The position numbers were made by a program, and so were the translations under genes. DNA of 64,000 nt from Culex pipiens pallens (lineage: Eukaryota > Arthropoda > Insecta > Diptera > Culicidae): positions 22,688,873 through 22,752,872 of the forward strand of contig NC_068938.1 of assembly GCF_016801865.2 (NCBI RefSeq). Direction: 5' to 3'. This document shows, in pieces, positions 25,203 through 35,296 of this stretch. Under the pieces are notes generated by a model. It did not search any database, was not told where the DNA came from, and was given only the letters and a program-made list of their open reading frames with translations. The first letter of the stretch is position 1, and the number at the start of each line of letters is the position of its first letter.

Positions 25203-25445
25203 CAGCTACCTGAAGCTATACCGATGATTAATATACCCATATAGACCCGCGTTGATCAGGTAGATCATCAGGTCATAACTCCCGGGAGTTCCTGGAGGGC
25301 CCATAACAATCCAACGTAACCCAGAAGATCCATCGTGGTTCACTGAAGCTACCTGAAGCTATACCGATGGTTAATACACCCATATAGACCCCCGTTGATC
25401 AAGTAGATATCTAGGGCATGACTTCCGGGAGTTCTTGGATACCCA
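25203..25445 (-). repeat. 143-bp satellite units at the right end of B
   Basis: About 1.6 units continue the right-arm array after element C and run into the right TIR. The last unit carries the same edge variant (ATATCTAGGGCATGACTTCC) as the first unit on the left. Confidence 0.9.
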
Positions 25446-25846
25446 GATTTGTGGATGGCCCCTTATCCGTGTTTTATGGATGACCCCTTATACAAATGTT
25501 TCATTTATATGTAAATAAAGTACATTTAAAAAGAAAACCCCATTTTACGCCAAAACCCCGCAATAACGCTCCCCCGATTTGCGCTCAAACCCCGAAATAA
25601 CGCTCCCCCCGTTTGCGCTCAAACCCCGAAATAACGCTCCCCCGAATTGCGCTCTCCCCCGGTGTGCGCCCCCCCAAAAAGAGCGCACATGGGGGATTTA
25701 GTGTATAATTTTTCATTCATCCCCAAAAGTACTGTTTACAAAATAATTGACCACAATGTTTGACTATTTTAACAATCAATTTTTTTTTTTTAGGATTGGG
25801 TTCGTAAGTTTAACATTTTTAGAATCTAAAGACTACAACTTCCTTG

Positions 25847-25900
<54 letters not shown>
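25847..25900. repeat. 54-base poly(A) run
   Basis: An uninterrupted run of 54 A on the + strand, which is poly(T) in the sense of LINE A, lies in A's 3' UTR. It may be a slippage product or an assembly artefact, or mark a small + strand retroinsertion. I saw no supporting target duplication. Confidence 0.9.
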
Positions 25901-25902
<2 letters not shown>

Positions 25903-26269
25903 ACCTTCTGTTACCTAGCAGTAAATGAATAAATGAATAAGAAATAATTGCAAGAACATCAAAACTCTATGAACCAGCTAAACACACAAGATGTAAAATT
26001 GTTATTACAGTAAATAAAATAAATTGAACTAAATTTGAAAATGATAAAAAAGAAAGAAAAAAAAAAATATTGCAGAAACTATTTTGATAATTCCTAAATA
26101 TACCAAACAATATTGAAGGAAGCAAATTATTAAATTGTAAAAAGATACAACATTTAAAACAAACAAATAACAATAAATTTATGGCATTATTATAACTCCA
26201 AGAAAATAAAATAAGATTAAATTTTCTATGAAACTTCTATTTACTGAAATTGATGAAAGGAGTAGCCGA

Positions 26270-26770
26270 CCAAGAACCATGAAGAAAATACTAGTTGTAA
26301 AGGTTTGTTACCAGTACTAGTCAATCGTTCATAACACCTGATGCAATATGCCGTCGTTATGACCACGATATCCCGGGAAAGAGGCCCACTGTGCATATTT
26401 CTGCAGATTAACAGTAAATGTGTGGTGAACACAGTCAAGAACCGTATCTGTACAGGGGAAAACGATACATCCAGAGCCTCAGCCCCTACCGGCAAAGCGC
26501 ATTTCGCAGTACTAGGCCAACGTTCTTATACGCATACCACGAATGGAAGCAAATAATACTAGTCAATCTTTCCCACGCCATACTTAATCAACCACTGTTA
26601 TGACCACGTTATCTCGGAAAGGATCACCACTACATTTACCATAAGTGTGCAGCTACTATTTAGTAAGCATTGCCGAGCACCGTATCTACTAAGCAAAATT
26701 TGCGGTGCAGTACTAGAATTACGTTCCTGATCATGAACCAATACAACAAGATCGAAGCATGTAGAACCAT
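26270..26770. repeat. diverged ~240-bp tandem duplication in the LINE A 3' UTR
   Basis: Two blocks share ordered words: TACTAGTCAATC (near 26315 and 26558), TTATGACCACG, ATCTCGGAAAG or ATCCCGGGAAAG, ACCGTATCT, CAGTACTAG and CGTTC. Similarity is well below that of the young repeats nearby, so the duplication is old. It lies between the ORF and the insertion point of B. Confidence 0.65.
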
Positions 26771-27058
26771 AAACATAGAGAAAGAAAATAAAATGCATAT
26801 ATCTAAATGTATATATATATAATTAATATAGAACAAAATAAATCAAATAAAACAAAGAATTAAAATAACGCCATTAATTTGATAAAGGAACATTATAAAT
26901 TTAAAAAAAAAAACAAAAAATAAAACTTCAATAAAGTTAAGTAAAAATTAGGAATAATCAAAATATAGTATGGAAAAATAGGATAGTAACTGTAAATAAA
27001 TGTTCCTTCAAACAAAACAAACAAAAAAATAGTGAATGAAAAAAAACATGAAACATTT

Positions 27059-30000
27059 TTATGATTTTTTAAATTTTTTGCGTCCAAAACTATTGTCGAA
27101 ATCCTCTTCCTCACTACACTCGATTAGATAAATATGTTCTGCTTTTCTTTTAACTAAATTTTTATCATTGGCAAAACCAATCCAATCACTCTCAACCCAC
27201 TCTGGATAGTGTTTAAAAACTTCAATTATAGAATCACGCCAAGTAAATGAAGGTCTGCCTTTTTTCTTTTTATTCAAACACAAATTTGCTGCTAACTTCA
27301 AAGGATGTAATGAGTCCCTTCTCTGAATGTGAGCCCAATAACAAATCTTTAGAATTCTTATAATTTTTACTGCAGTTTTACCATCCAATAATTGTGATAC
27401 TGATAATGAACTTGAAGGTCTATCACGACATGAATCCCAAATTTCTCTCACAATTTGATTTTCAAAACGAGTTATAGAAAGTCTGTTTCTTTTAAGAATA
27501 GTAGCTGTTTTAAAACCGTAAATCATAGAAGGCAAAATCACCGTTTTATACATAAGTTTACCTAGACGCCAAGTAGGTTTATAACGTTTACAAAAAGCTA
27601 TAACCATTTTTGCAATTTTCATTGTGGATGAACAACGGATACGTGTGGTCAATGGCCTTGCTAAATCAGTCGTTAAATAACTACCCAGATACCTCAATTT
27701 GTCTACAACAGGGAATGGTTCATTGTCTAACAAAAGGCTATTAGGAGTAATGCTATCTTTAGACGGATCTCTGATAAGAATATTACTTTTATCTTTATTG
27801 ATTTCTAATCCTACACGTGCAAAAGCCATTTTCAAATGTTTGATTATTAGATCAAGATCTCTAACACTATTCGTAATTACCAAAAGGTCATCAGCAAAAG
27901 CTAGGATAATAGGTAGCTTCATATTGTTTTGATCTAATAAATTCAGTTTCTTAATTATTTTTTTAACCTCAATCAGAACCCACTGTATTATTAAAATGAA
28001 AAGAAACGGAGACATACTGCAACCTTGCTTAATGCCCCTATTTTTAACAAATTCTCTAGAAAATACTCCCTGCCAAAGAACTTTCGTTTTTTCTGAGTTC
28101 AAAGCATTGCAAATTCTTTGAATTAGATGATGAGGAACATTTAATTCTCTTAAAATATCTTTTATACAATGAATTTCAACTCTGTCGAACGCTTTGCTTA
28201 TATCCAAAGAGGCAACAAACGTTTTAAAACCTGCGTTCCATCTTTCCTCTAATAAGCGCCTAGTTATAAAAACTTGATCATCAGTTGATCGATTCCTGAT
28301 AAAAGCCGCCTGATGGTAACCAGGGTCACCAATAAAAGAATGCAATCGAGATTTTAACCAAGTAGCATAAATTTTATACCCAAGATTGCATAAAGTAATT
28401 CTTCTAAATTCATTAGTTACTTTTGCACCTTTCTTTTTGGGGATTGGAATTTGAATTGAATTTCTCCATACATCCGGAATCTTATTATTAGCCCACACAT
28501 TTGACATAATTTTCCAGATATCATCTAAAACTTCATCATCTGCATATTTCAAATATTCATTTTTAATTTTATCTTCCCCACAAGCTTTCCCATTCATCAA
28601 AGAATTAATTATCTCCTTAATTTCCAATTTAGATGGTCCCTGACCAATTACCTCAATGTCCGGTTCAATAGAAATGTCATTTCCTAAAGTAACTTCAAGC
28701 TCTCGATTCCAATGAGACAAAGGAATAACCGGAGATGCAAAATTATTTTTAGAATGAATAAATTTTTTCAAAAATTTGTAAGTTCTTTTGTTTCTTTCAC
28801 TTGGTTCAAAATTATTTAAGTTATTAAAGAAATCAATCGCAATTTTTTCACAATGATCCCTTACAGCAAGCTTATAACTTTGTCTGTTTATTTGTATCTC
28901 CCGCCTCATAAAAGATATATCAATTCCTTTACCTTTTTGGAATCGAGCTTTCATTTGAGACTTTTGAAGTCTTTTAAGAGCTTTCATTCTTAGTGGGGTT
29001 AATTTAGAGTTAACTGTTGATAAAGCTGATTTTGCAGCTGAGTTTAGTTTTCTTGATAAATGGTCATAAGCAACATTTACATCCTCAGTATTATAATTTA
29101 ATTTTTCTGAATTCTTTAAATTAAGATGAAATTTATCCTGAAACTCCTTGAATTGCAAATAGGAGGGATCCACCAAAGTTTTATGTTTCATATCTCTACA
29201 TTTTTCATGACAAGATCCAAATTTTAATTTACAAAATAAAAGTTTATGATCAACATTCAATTCAGTCCAAAAGGCTTTAATTTGATTGATTTTAAAACTG
29301 GGACGAGATGAAGCCACAATATGATCAACTTGGGAAGATGAAACACCATTTGACCAGGTTACTAAAAGAGAGTCATTAAAATTCATCGAGTAACATTTTA
29401 GATCATGTAACATTACTAAAGCTTTAAAAAATTCACCATTTGCATTGCACAAATTATGGCCAATATGAGCACCAAAAAATTTCTTTTCACTATTTTCCAA
29501 ATCATCTTTTCCAACATGAGCGTTAAAATCACCAAGTAAAACAATTCTATCCTTTAACGGATTTTTGTTCACATAGTTACCAAGTGTTGTGAAAAAATTA
29601 CTGCTGTTAGAATTTGGAGCATGAACATTAACTAAAAGTAAACTAGAGGAGTTAAATTTACACAACACTTTTCCAGACATTATATTACAGTTTATTGTTC
29701 TTAAATCTGATAACAAAAAGTCAGAATTCTTTTTAATCAAAAAAGCTAAGCCCCTGGATTTATTTGCGCTAGATCTATCCGAAATATACCAATCATAATT
29801 ATTAGATGACGCGGTACTACCATCCAAATTTACTTCTTGTAAAACTGCAACATCAACTCCAAAAGATAACAAACAGTCATTGATTTCAATTCTCTTATCA
29901 AGTGAACAACAACCCCTGACATTTAGGGTTGCAATTTTTAAAAAAATAACACCTCGAAGGTGGGGATTAATAACATTTGAATCAATAGTATTTACCGAAG

Positions 30001-31486
30001 GAATAGTAGAACTCAAAATATTATAATCATTTACATTTGAATCAATAACATCTACCGGAATTGAAGTATCAGTTAAACTACTAATGGAAACATTTGTCGA
30101 TTTATTATTCAGTTGTATATTATTTGCAAAAATCAAACTATTAAAGAACATATTATCACCATTTTTTTTTAAAATGATATTGCTGGCATGAACATGTGAA
30201 TCAATACAAGTAGGAATAAATTGATGGATAATTTCGTCATTTTCCCACAACGAAACTTTGGACTTAATAATATTGCAAATAATATTAAGCAATTGAAGAT
30301 AACTACCATTCAAGTTAGCAGAAAGAAGATTGCCAAAACCAGAATTTTTAACATCAACTTTTAATGCAAGAACAAGTTCATTAAATAAAGATTCAGATGG
30401 AAGAAAACCACTCATTTGATGACAAATAGCAGAAAAAAGTGAATTATCGTTTTTAGGCATAATAAATTCATTGCAAAGAATTCCACCAATAGTATATACC
30501 GTAGAAGAAATGAAATAAGATTCCCTGTTCACGTCATGAATACGTTTATAACTAATTACTTCGGCCAATTCCATCATTAAATCATCAACAAACAAAAAAA
30601 TACATTTTCCCTGCTTTTTCAAAGGAAGAAATTTACGACATTTTCCCGTACGGCTGAATAATAAAATAATTCTGTTCGACAAAACAGCAGACAAATATAA
30701 AATTTCAAAAAGATCTTCACAGTTCAAAATTTTTCTGGAAAATCCAATTTTATCATACAAATCATTTGCAGAGGCAAAATCTTTGCAACCAACGAAAGTT
30801 AATTGTTTAAATAAGATATCAAAAGTTTCATCAAAGCTACCTTTCTTACCGATCTTAACTTTCCAATTAACATCTGCCAAATCAATCCAACAATAATCTT
30901 CCTTGTCAAAAGGAACTTTAGAAGATTCAATAGAATTTAAATTTTTATCAACAACAGAATGAACACAAGATTCAATATCATCAACTTCAGTTAGTGTAGA
31001 AGAAATAACACCAATATCATAAGATGATGGATCCAAATTCACAACACTTTCATAATGAAGATTACGGTAGAATAAAAAAATGGGGGGCAAATCAAGGTTT
31101 CCGTTATCATTAAGTTCATATTTCAAGAGTGGTAAATTCACTTGATAAATCCAAATTTTCCTGTCAAGTAAACGTGAAGCAGCAGCAATACACTCCGAAG
31201 AGACCATTTGGCCATTTTTCCTAATGGTAATCAAATAATTTTCGCTTTGACTAGGATTCACATCTAACCAATTCTCAAAATCATCTAAATTTGCTTCAAT
31301 GAAATCAACAACTGCTTGCCTCAGATTAATAGCCTCGTGCTTAATGATTGAATTTGATGAATTTCGAAAGCGCTGATGAGAAACGGCATAAAAAAAACAA
31401 TTTCCGTCTCCAATTATAGGTTGAATAGAGAGAGTACAAATTGGATCACTAATCATTTGATTATAAATTTTCTTTGAACAGTCCAT
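27059..31486 (-). CDS. LINE polyprotein: OTU protease - endonuclease - reverse transcriptase
   Basis: This intact 1475-residue ORF starts at ATG 31486-31484. Residues ~20-150 look like an OTU cysteine protease: GDGNCFFYAV with Cys30 and a downstream LHYESVV with His144. A related segment at ~345-360 (KNDNSLFSAICHQ) has Ser where OTU has Cys and may be a degenerate second OTU. Residues ~515-755 form an AP-like endonuclease with the expected residues: Asn522 (TLNVRG), Glu551 (LQEV), Asp653/Asn655 (GDFNAH), Asp721-His722 and Asp746-His747. The reverse transcriptase (~945-1240) has Asp1095 (SLDISKAFD), GIKQGCSMSP and FADD at 1197-1200. The C-terminal tail contains KKGRPSFTW. The EN and tail resemble RTE-like elements, but the clade is unproven. 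No CCHC gag ORF is seen. All catalytic motifs are intact, so activity is possible. Confidence 0.93.
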   Translation of the reverse strand: MDCSKKIYNQMISDPICTLSIQPIIGDGNCFFYAVSHQRFRNSSNSIIKHEAINLRQAVVDFIEANLDDFENWLDVNPSQSENYLITIRKNGQMVSSECIAAASRLLDRKIWIYQVNLPLLKYELNDNGNLDLPPIFLFYRNLHYESVVNLDPSSYDIGVISSTLTEVDDIESCVHSVVDKNLNSIESSKVPFDKEDYCWIDLADVNWKVKIGKKGSFDETFDILFKQLTFVGCKDFASANDLYDKIGFSRKILNCEDLFEILYLSAVLSNRIILLFSRTGKCRKFLPLKKQGKCIFLFVDDLMMELAEVISYKRIHDVNRESYFISSTVYTIGGILCNEFIMPKNDNSLFSAICHQMSGFLPSESLFNELVLALKVDVKNSGFGNLLSANLNGSYLQLLNIICNIIKSKVSLWENDEIIHQFIPTCIDSHVHASNIILKKNGDNMFFNSLIFANNIQLNNKSTNVSISSLTDTSIPVDVIDSNVNDYNILSSTIPSVNTIDSNVINPHLRGVIFLKIATLNVRGCCSLDKRIEINDCLLSFGVDVAVLQEVNLDGSTASSNNYDWYISDRSSANKSRGLAFLIKKNSDFLLSDLRTINCNIMSGKVLCKFNSSSLLLVNVHAPNSNSSNFFTTLGNYVNKNPLKDRIVLLGDFNAHVGKDDLENSEKKFFGAHIGHNLCNANGEFFKALVMLHDLKCYSMNFNDSLLVTWSNGVSSSQVDHIVASSRPSFKINQIKAFWTELNVDHKLLFCKLKFGSCHEKCRDMKHKTLVDPSYLQFKEFQDKFHLNLKNSEKLNYNTEDVNVAYDHLSRKLNSAAKSALSTVNSKLTPLRMKALKRLQKSQMKARFQKGKGIDISFMRREIQINRQSYKLAVRDHCEKIAIDFFNNLNNFEPSERNKRTYKFLKKFIHSKNNFASPVIPLSHWNRELEVTLGNDISIEPDIEVIGQGPSKLEIKEIINSLMNGKACGEDKIKNEYLKYADDEVLDDIWKIMSNVWANNKIPDVWRNSIQIPIPKKKGAKVTNEFRRITLCNLGYKIYATWLKSRLHSFIGDPGYHQAAFIRNRSTDDQVFITRRLLEERWNAGFKTFVASLDISKAFDRVEIHCIKDILRELNVPHHLIQRICNALNSEKTKVLWQGVFSREFVKNRGIKQGCSMSPFLFILIIQWVLIEVKKIIKKLNLLDQNNMKLPIILAFADDLLVITNSVRDLDLIIKHLKMAFARVGLEINKDKSNILIRDPSKDSITPNSLLLDNEPFPVVDKLRYLGSYLTTDLARPLTTRIRCSSTMKIAKMVIAFCKRYKPTWRLGKLMYKTVILPSMIYGFKTATILKRNRLSITRFENQIVREIWDSCRDRPSSSLSVSQLLDGKTAVKIIRILKICYWAHIQRRDSLHPLKLAANLCLNKKKKGRPSFTWRDSIIEVFKHYPEWVESDWIGFANDKNLVKRKAEHIYLIECSEEEDFDNSFGRKKFKKS

Positions 31487-32200
31487 TATTTTCTCAAAAA
31501 GAAAGAGAAAAAATAATAATAATAAAAAAAAAATTCAACAAAAGACACGTCAAAAGACAAATTAAAAAAATATATATATATATAAAAAAATTCTGGATAA
31601 AAAAAATAAAAGTATTTGAATTCACACCAAAAGGACAAAAACCGAGAATAAAATAAATAGATAAAAAAAATCCTGAAGAACCAGATCACGTCCAGCTGCT
31701 ATCCGCAAACCGCCAACAAACACCAGCAATCAAAGTAGCTTACTATTAATCGCTAAAAAAAAAAAAAAAAAAAAAAAACCTCAACAGCCCCCTCACTCAG
31801 GTTACTATGGAAATGAAACAATAAAACTGAATCAGAGAGAAAAAATTGAATAAAATAGTAAATCGAACAGATTTGAAACGCTAGTTTAAATATTGAATAA
31901 TAATTGCAGGCCTGATATGGCAAAAAAACACAATTTCAAAACGCGAACAAGGATTGCAACTCTCAACCACCTCACACTTGCACCCAATTTCTTCCAAATT
32001 TAAGACAATTTCCAATCCGCACAATTCGCCAGCTAATGAAACGAACGAAATCCACACGCCGGTAAACCCGCGGAATTCATACGACTCAAACAAATCCGGA
32101 ACGGACAAACCACCAGAAATTAATAATTATTCTATCAAAGAAGGAAGAAAAACGCGACGCGCAAAATTCTGTCAACCGATCTTGTTCAAGGCTTGCTACC
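31487..32200 (-). promoter_or_regulatory. 5' UTR and presumed internal promoter region of LINE A
   Basis: About 714 bp lie between the element's 5' end (next to the target duplication) and the ORF start. The outer 500 bp are GC-richer and the inner 200 bp are A/T tracts. Complete LINEs usually carry an internal promoter here; no specific motif was identified. Confidence 0.5.
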
Positions 32201-32224
32201 AATAAGTTGTGTAATTTCAGAATT
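32201..32224. repeat. 24-bp target-site duplication of LINE A, right copy
   Basis: Identical to 18034-18057. It marks the 5' boundary of the retrotransposon. Confidence 0.93.
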
Positions 32225-33439
32225 ACTCAATAATATTCAAATAGAGAGTGACGATTATCGAGATTTTCAATTGCCCGGGGAATCGAGACTTGAACTTGGC
32301 CATTACCCGGGAATTCCCGGGACCCGGGAGTTTTTTTGTACCGTAAACCGGGTTGACTTTGATTCAATTTGTTTTTGGAATATTTTCGAACAGGTAAGGT
32401 TTTTCTCAAGATTATTATTTTTAAAACATGTACTGGGGTAGGCCACACAAAGTCCATGCACTATTTCGGAAAAAAAGTTTTTTTCAATAATGTTTAGAAA
32501 AATAGTTACGTTAAAAAAATTTAGTTTTAATTCCGGGGTGACTATCAACATAGTTTTTCTTGTTAAAATCATATTTAAGATGTTCAAACTTTATTTGTAC
32601 GCTAAATGTACCATCACTAAAGTAGCTGATATAGTTGTAAGAAAAAAAAATCAATGTTTATATTTAGTTTAGCTTATACACTTAGCTTTTTAGCAAAATA
32701 CATATAAATTTTAGGTAAAATTGTTAAAAAGTCGGAATTTTGCCTGAAATTTGTTAAAACTTGTTTTGTTTATAAAATTATCGATTTATATTGCATTTAA
32801 TACTGAATTTCAAGCACGAATCACAGATTTTCACAATTTACATGAAATTTGTTCAACTGAAATTGCCTATAAAGTTGGTGATATTTTTAAATTGTGTTTC
32901 AAAAACAAAATATTATATATTATTTACATTTTGTTTTAACCTTCTCCTAGTGGAAAATTGTCCAAAGAATCCGAAAATGCTTTCCATTTTCCGATTAAAA
33001 ATCATGTTCATTGAGAAAATCATGACACTTTGAGAAGTTTAAAATAATGACTTTCATCAACATTTTCTTAACTATACTTAACTAACTTTTTAAACTTGTC
33101 AAAATTTTATGAAAAGTTCTTGTTGAGGTACTTCGAACACTTCTCTACCACGGTCAGTATGTTTCTAAACCATTCCTTACGTATTTTAACTGTACTCTTC
33201 ATTTTGCGTAAAAATCGCAAACCTATCAAAGTCACCCCGTTTTACGGCACTATGCCAAAAATGCCAAAAATTTACAATGAAAAATAATAAAATTGCTTCT
33301 TTTCAATGAATTTAGTTAGGTACATTTAATTCATCTTATTCCATCAAACGTTAATTGAAGCAGCCTCATTATTTTGAAGAACTATATAAAACTTTAAATT
33401 TTTATTCCGAATCTGCAAAAAAATATTATAAAAATTGAA
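32225..33439. other. AT-rich DNA with a CCCGGGAATTCCCGGG block, no gene
   Basis: Around 32270-32330, GCCCGGGGAATCGAG and ACCCGGGAATTCCCGGGACC resemble the ends of the hAT-like element at 57763-58927. A weaker related block (TTTCCCGGAAATCGAGAGG) is near 34930. The two may delimit a decayed element, but I found no target duplication. The rest is AT-rich with chance open frames only. Confidence 0.4.
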
Positions 33440-34740
33440 ATAACAAACTTTGATCTCAACGTTTGAATGAAACAAATGTTTAAAGTGCATTTTACACCTG
33501 CCCAATTGTTTTGCAATCATAAGTTTTCAAAATATCCAAGTATTGAAGAGATTTTTTTTTCACCGAAAAAAAAATTTGCGGTGCTGTACATAGGAATTCT
33601 ACAAAAATTGAAAATATTTTTGATCGATCCCAGACATGCTAAATATGATTTGAAACGCAGGAAAATGCATTCCTATTGTGTTAAGTTGGTTAGAATTCTA
33701 TTTCCTTTAACATTTTGAAGTTTTTTGAATAAATGTTTTTTTGTCCCCTGATTTTTCAAACCGATTTTGAAGGGAGAGGGGGGGAGGGCGACATACACTT
33801 TTTAAGGTCAACATTAAATATTTATTGAAGAAACATTTACATCCGGGTTCGCAACGACTGATTATTTTTTAATCTTTCTGGTTTTGGTGAGCAGTCTTGT
33901 CGAAAAAGAAAAACAGATTTTCTCTACTTCACCGACGTTTCGGCCTTTATTTTGAGGCCTTCTTCAGGGGGTTTATAGTTGTCTGTTTCTTGTCAAAAAT
34001 GTTTTAGTCCTATTGTTAAACTGTCCTTTACGTTTGCTGAAGACGGCCTCAAAATAAAGGCCGAAACGTCGGTAAAGTAGAGAAAATCTGTTTTTCTTTT
34101 TCGACAATACTGCTCGCCAAAACCAGAAAGATTGAAATATTTACAGTTATCAGGAAAACCCAAATGTTCACAAAAAACTAAATTTTGAGGATTGCTATGC
34201 TCGAGAGAAGGTATATAAATTGAAGTTCACTTGAAAAAGCTTTTCCCTTTTAGAAATAAGGCCGTTGCAAATATTTTTCAAATTTTATGTTGCCCCCCCC
34301 CTCCCCCCCTCAAAATAGGTCTGAAAAACCAGGGGGCGAAACAATTTATTTCCAAAAAACTTCAAAATTTCCACGAAAATTGAAATCTTATCAACTGAAA
34401 ACAATCTAAAATGCATTTTTCTGCATTGATTATAATATTTAGCGTGTTTGGGCCTGTTAAAAAATGTTTTGAATGTTTATGAAATTCCAATGCACAGCAC
34501 CGCAAAAAAAATTTTCGCGAAAAATTAAATTTTCGTCAATACTTAGATATTTTGGAAACTAATGATGGAAAAACAACTGGACAGGTGTATAATGCATTTT
34601 AAACAATTTTTTCATTTAAATGTTGAAACCATGGCTCTTAATTCCAATTTTTATACTTTTTAGTACCCTGCCCCGCCCTCGACTTTGGTCATAGTCGAGG
34701 GACATAAACTTCGAAAAATATTTGCAACGGCCTAATTAGA
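33440..34740. repeat. nested inverted-repeat element with CCCCTCCC-rich core
   Basis: The block around 33485-33800 (GTGCATTTTACACCTG; TTTGCGGTGCTGTACA; GAGAGGGGGGGAGGG) is mirrored by 34280-34610 (CCCTCCCCCCCTC; CACAGCACCGCAAA; CAGGTGTATAATGCATTTTA). Within the right part, AGGCCGTTGCAAATATTT (34255) and AAATATTTGCAACGGCCT (34735) form a separate inverted pair. Related sequence recurs from about 62050. No ORF; exact ends not set. Confidence 0.6.
33871..34133. repeat. 263-bp hairpin-like inverted repeat
   Basis: AATCTTTCTGGTTTTGG on the left mirrors CCAAAACCAGAAAGATT on the right. The arms are about 95 bp and include CCGACGTTTCGGCCTTTATT and its complement. The spacer is about 70 bp. It sits inside the larger inverted-repeat element and looks like a separate MITE insertion. 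Confidence 0.75.
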
Positions 34741-35296
34741 AAAATAAATAATATTTGAAAATAAACCATTTGATTTCATATCTGGGGTGTAACTACTAAA
34801 TAATGTTAAGGTAAGTTTTGAGACTTCTCTCAATTATAGTTATTGGAATTTTCTTTCACATTCTAAATAAGAAGATTAGAGAACATCGAACATCGAACAT
34901 CGAACATTCAACATTCAATGTTCATGACCGAATTTCCCGGAAATCGAGAGGTCCAAAAATGGTCAATTTCCCGCTGGTCAAATATACTCAGTAATTAGTG
35001 TAACTCAGAAAAATTACTCAGTTGCTCTCTATCGTCGACTCTCTGGCTGTCGATCTTCTCGATATAAATATGGCTCCAGCTGACAATAAATTCCGAATTT
35101 GTCAAGTCAATTTGTACAATTTAGGCAACTTAAGAAGGTCGTATTGCCAAGGATGAAACGCACTGTAAAAAATCCTTGTTTGACTTATTTATTTTTATAT
35201 GTACTACTGTGAAAAAAATACCCTTTTTGCTTGAAAAAAAAAAAAGAAAGTGAGTCCGGTGTTGATGAATTATTTTGCTTCTTGCATGTTTTGATA

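Larger units (their letters stand above)
18983..25703. mobile_element. foldback element B with inverted satellite arrays, TA target
   Basis: Both ends read CACTAAATCCCC inward and are flanked by TA (18981-18982, 25704-25705). The terminal ~250 bp carry multiple copies, in both orientations, of a motif of the type GGGGGAGCGTTATT(T/G)CGGGG plus GAGCGCAAA. Next comes a unique TIR part (GGGGTTTTCTTTTTAAATGT; AAGGGGTCATCCA) and then 143-bp tandem repeats pointing inward from both sides and meeting near 20475. Element C (21952-25202) interrupts the right arm. Net length is about 3.45 kb. No ORF. Architecture resembles Drosophila FB elements, but the TA target points to another superfamily. Confidence 0.85.
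18058..32200 (-). mobile_element. non-LTR retrotransposon A (OTU-EN-RT LINE), with nested insertions
   Basis: The element is bounded by an exact 24-bp target-site duplication. Its 5' end is at 32200 and its 3' end at 18058. Read on the minus strand it has a 5' UTR of about 0.7 kb, one ORF (31486-27059) and a long 3' UTR ending in about five (CATA) units. The 3' UTR is split by foldback element B (18983-25703). Without B, A is about 7.4 kb. There is no LTR, no poly(A) tail and no separate gag-like ORF1. Because the 5' UTR is present and the ORF is intact, this may be a complete copy. Confidence 0.9.

Noticed and set aside
18058..32200. Endogenous virus or Polinton-like element, because of the protease domain and large size
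   Set aside because: No terminal inverted repeats at the outer ends, no capsid or polymerase B genes; the target duplication, (CATA)n tail and EN-RT order define a LINE.
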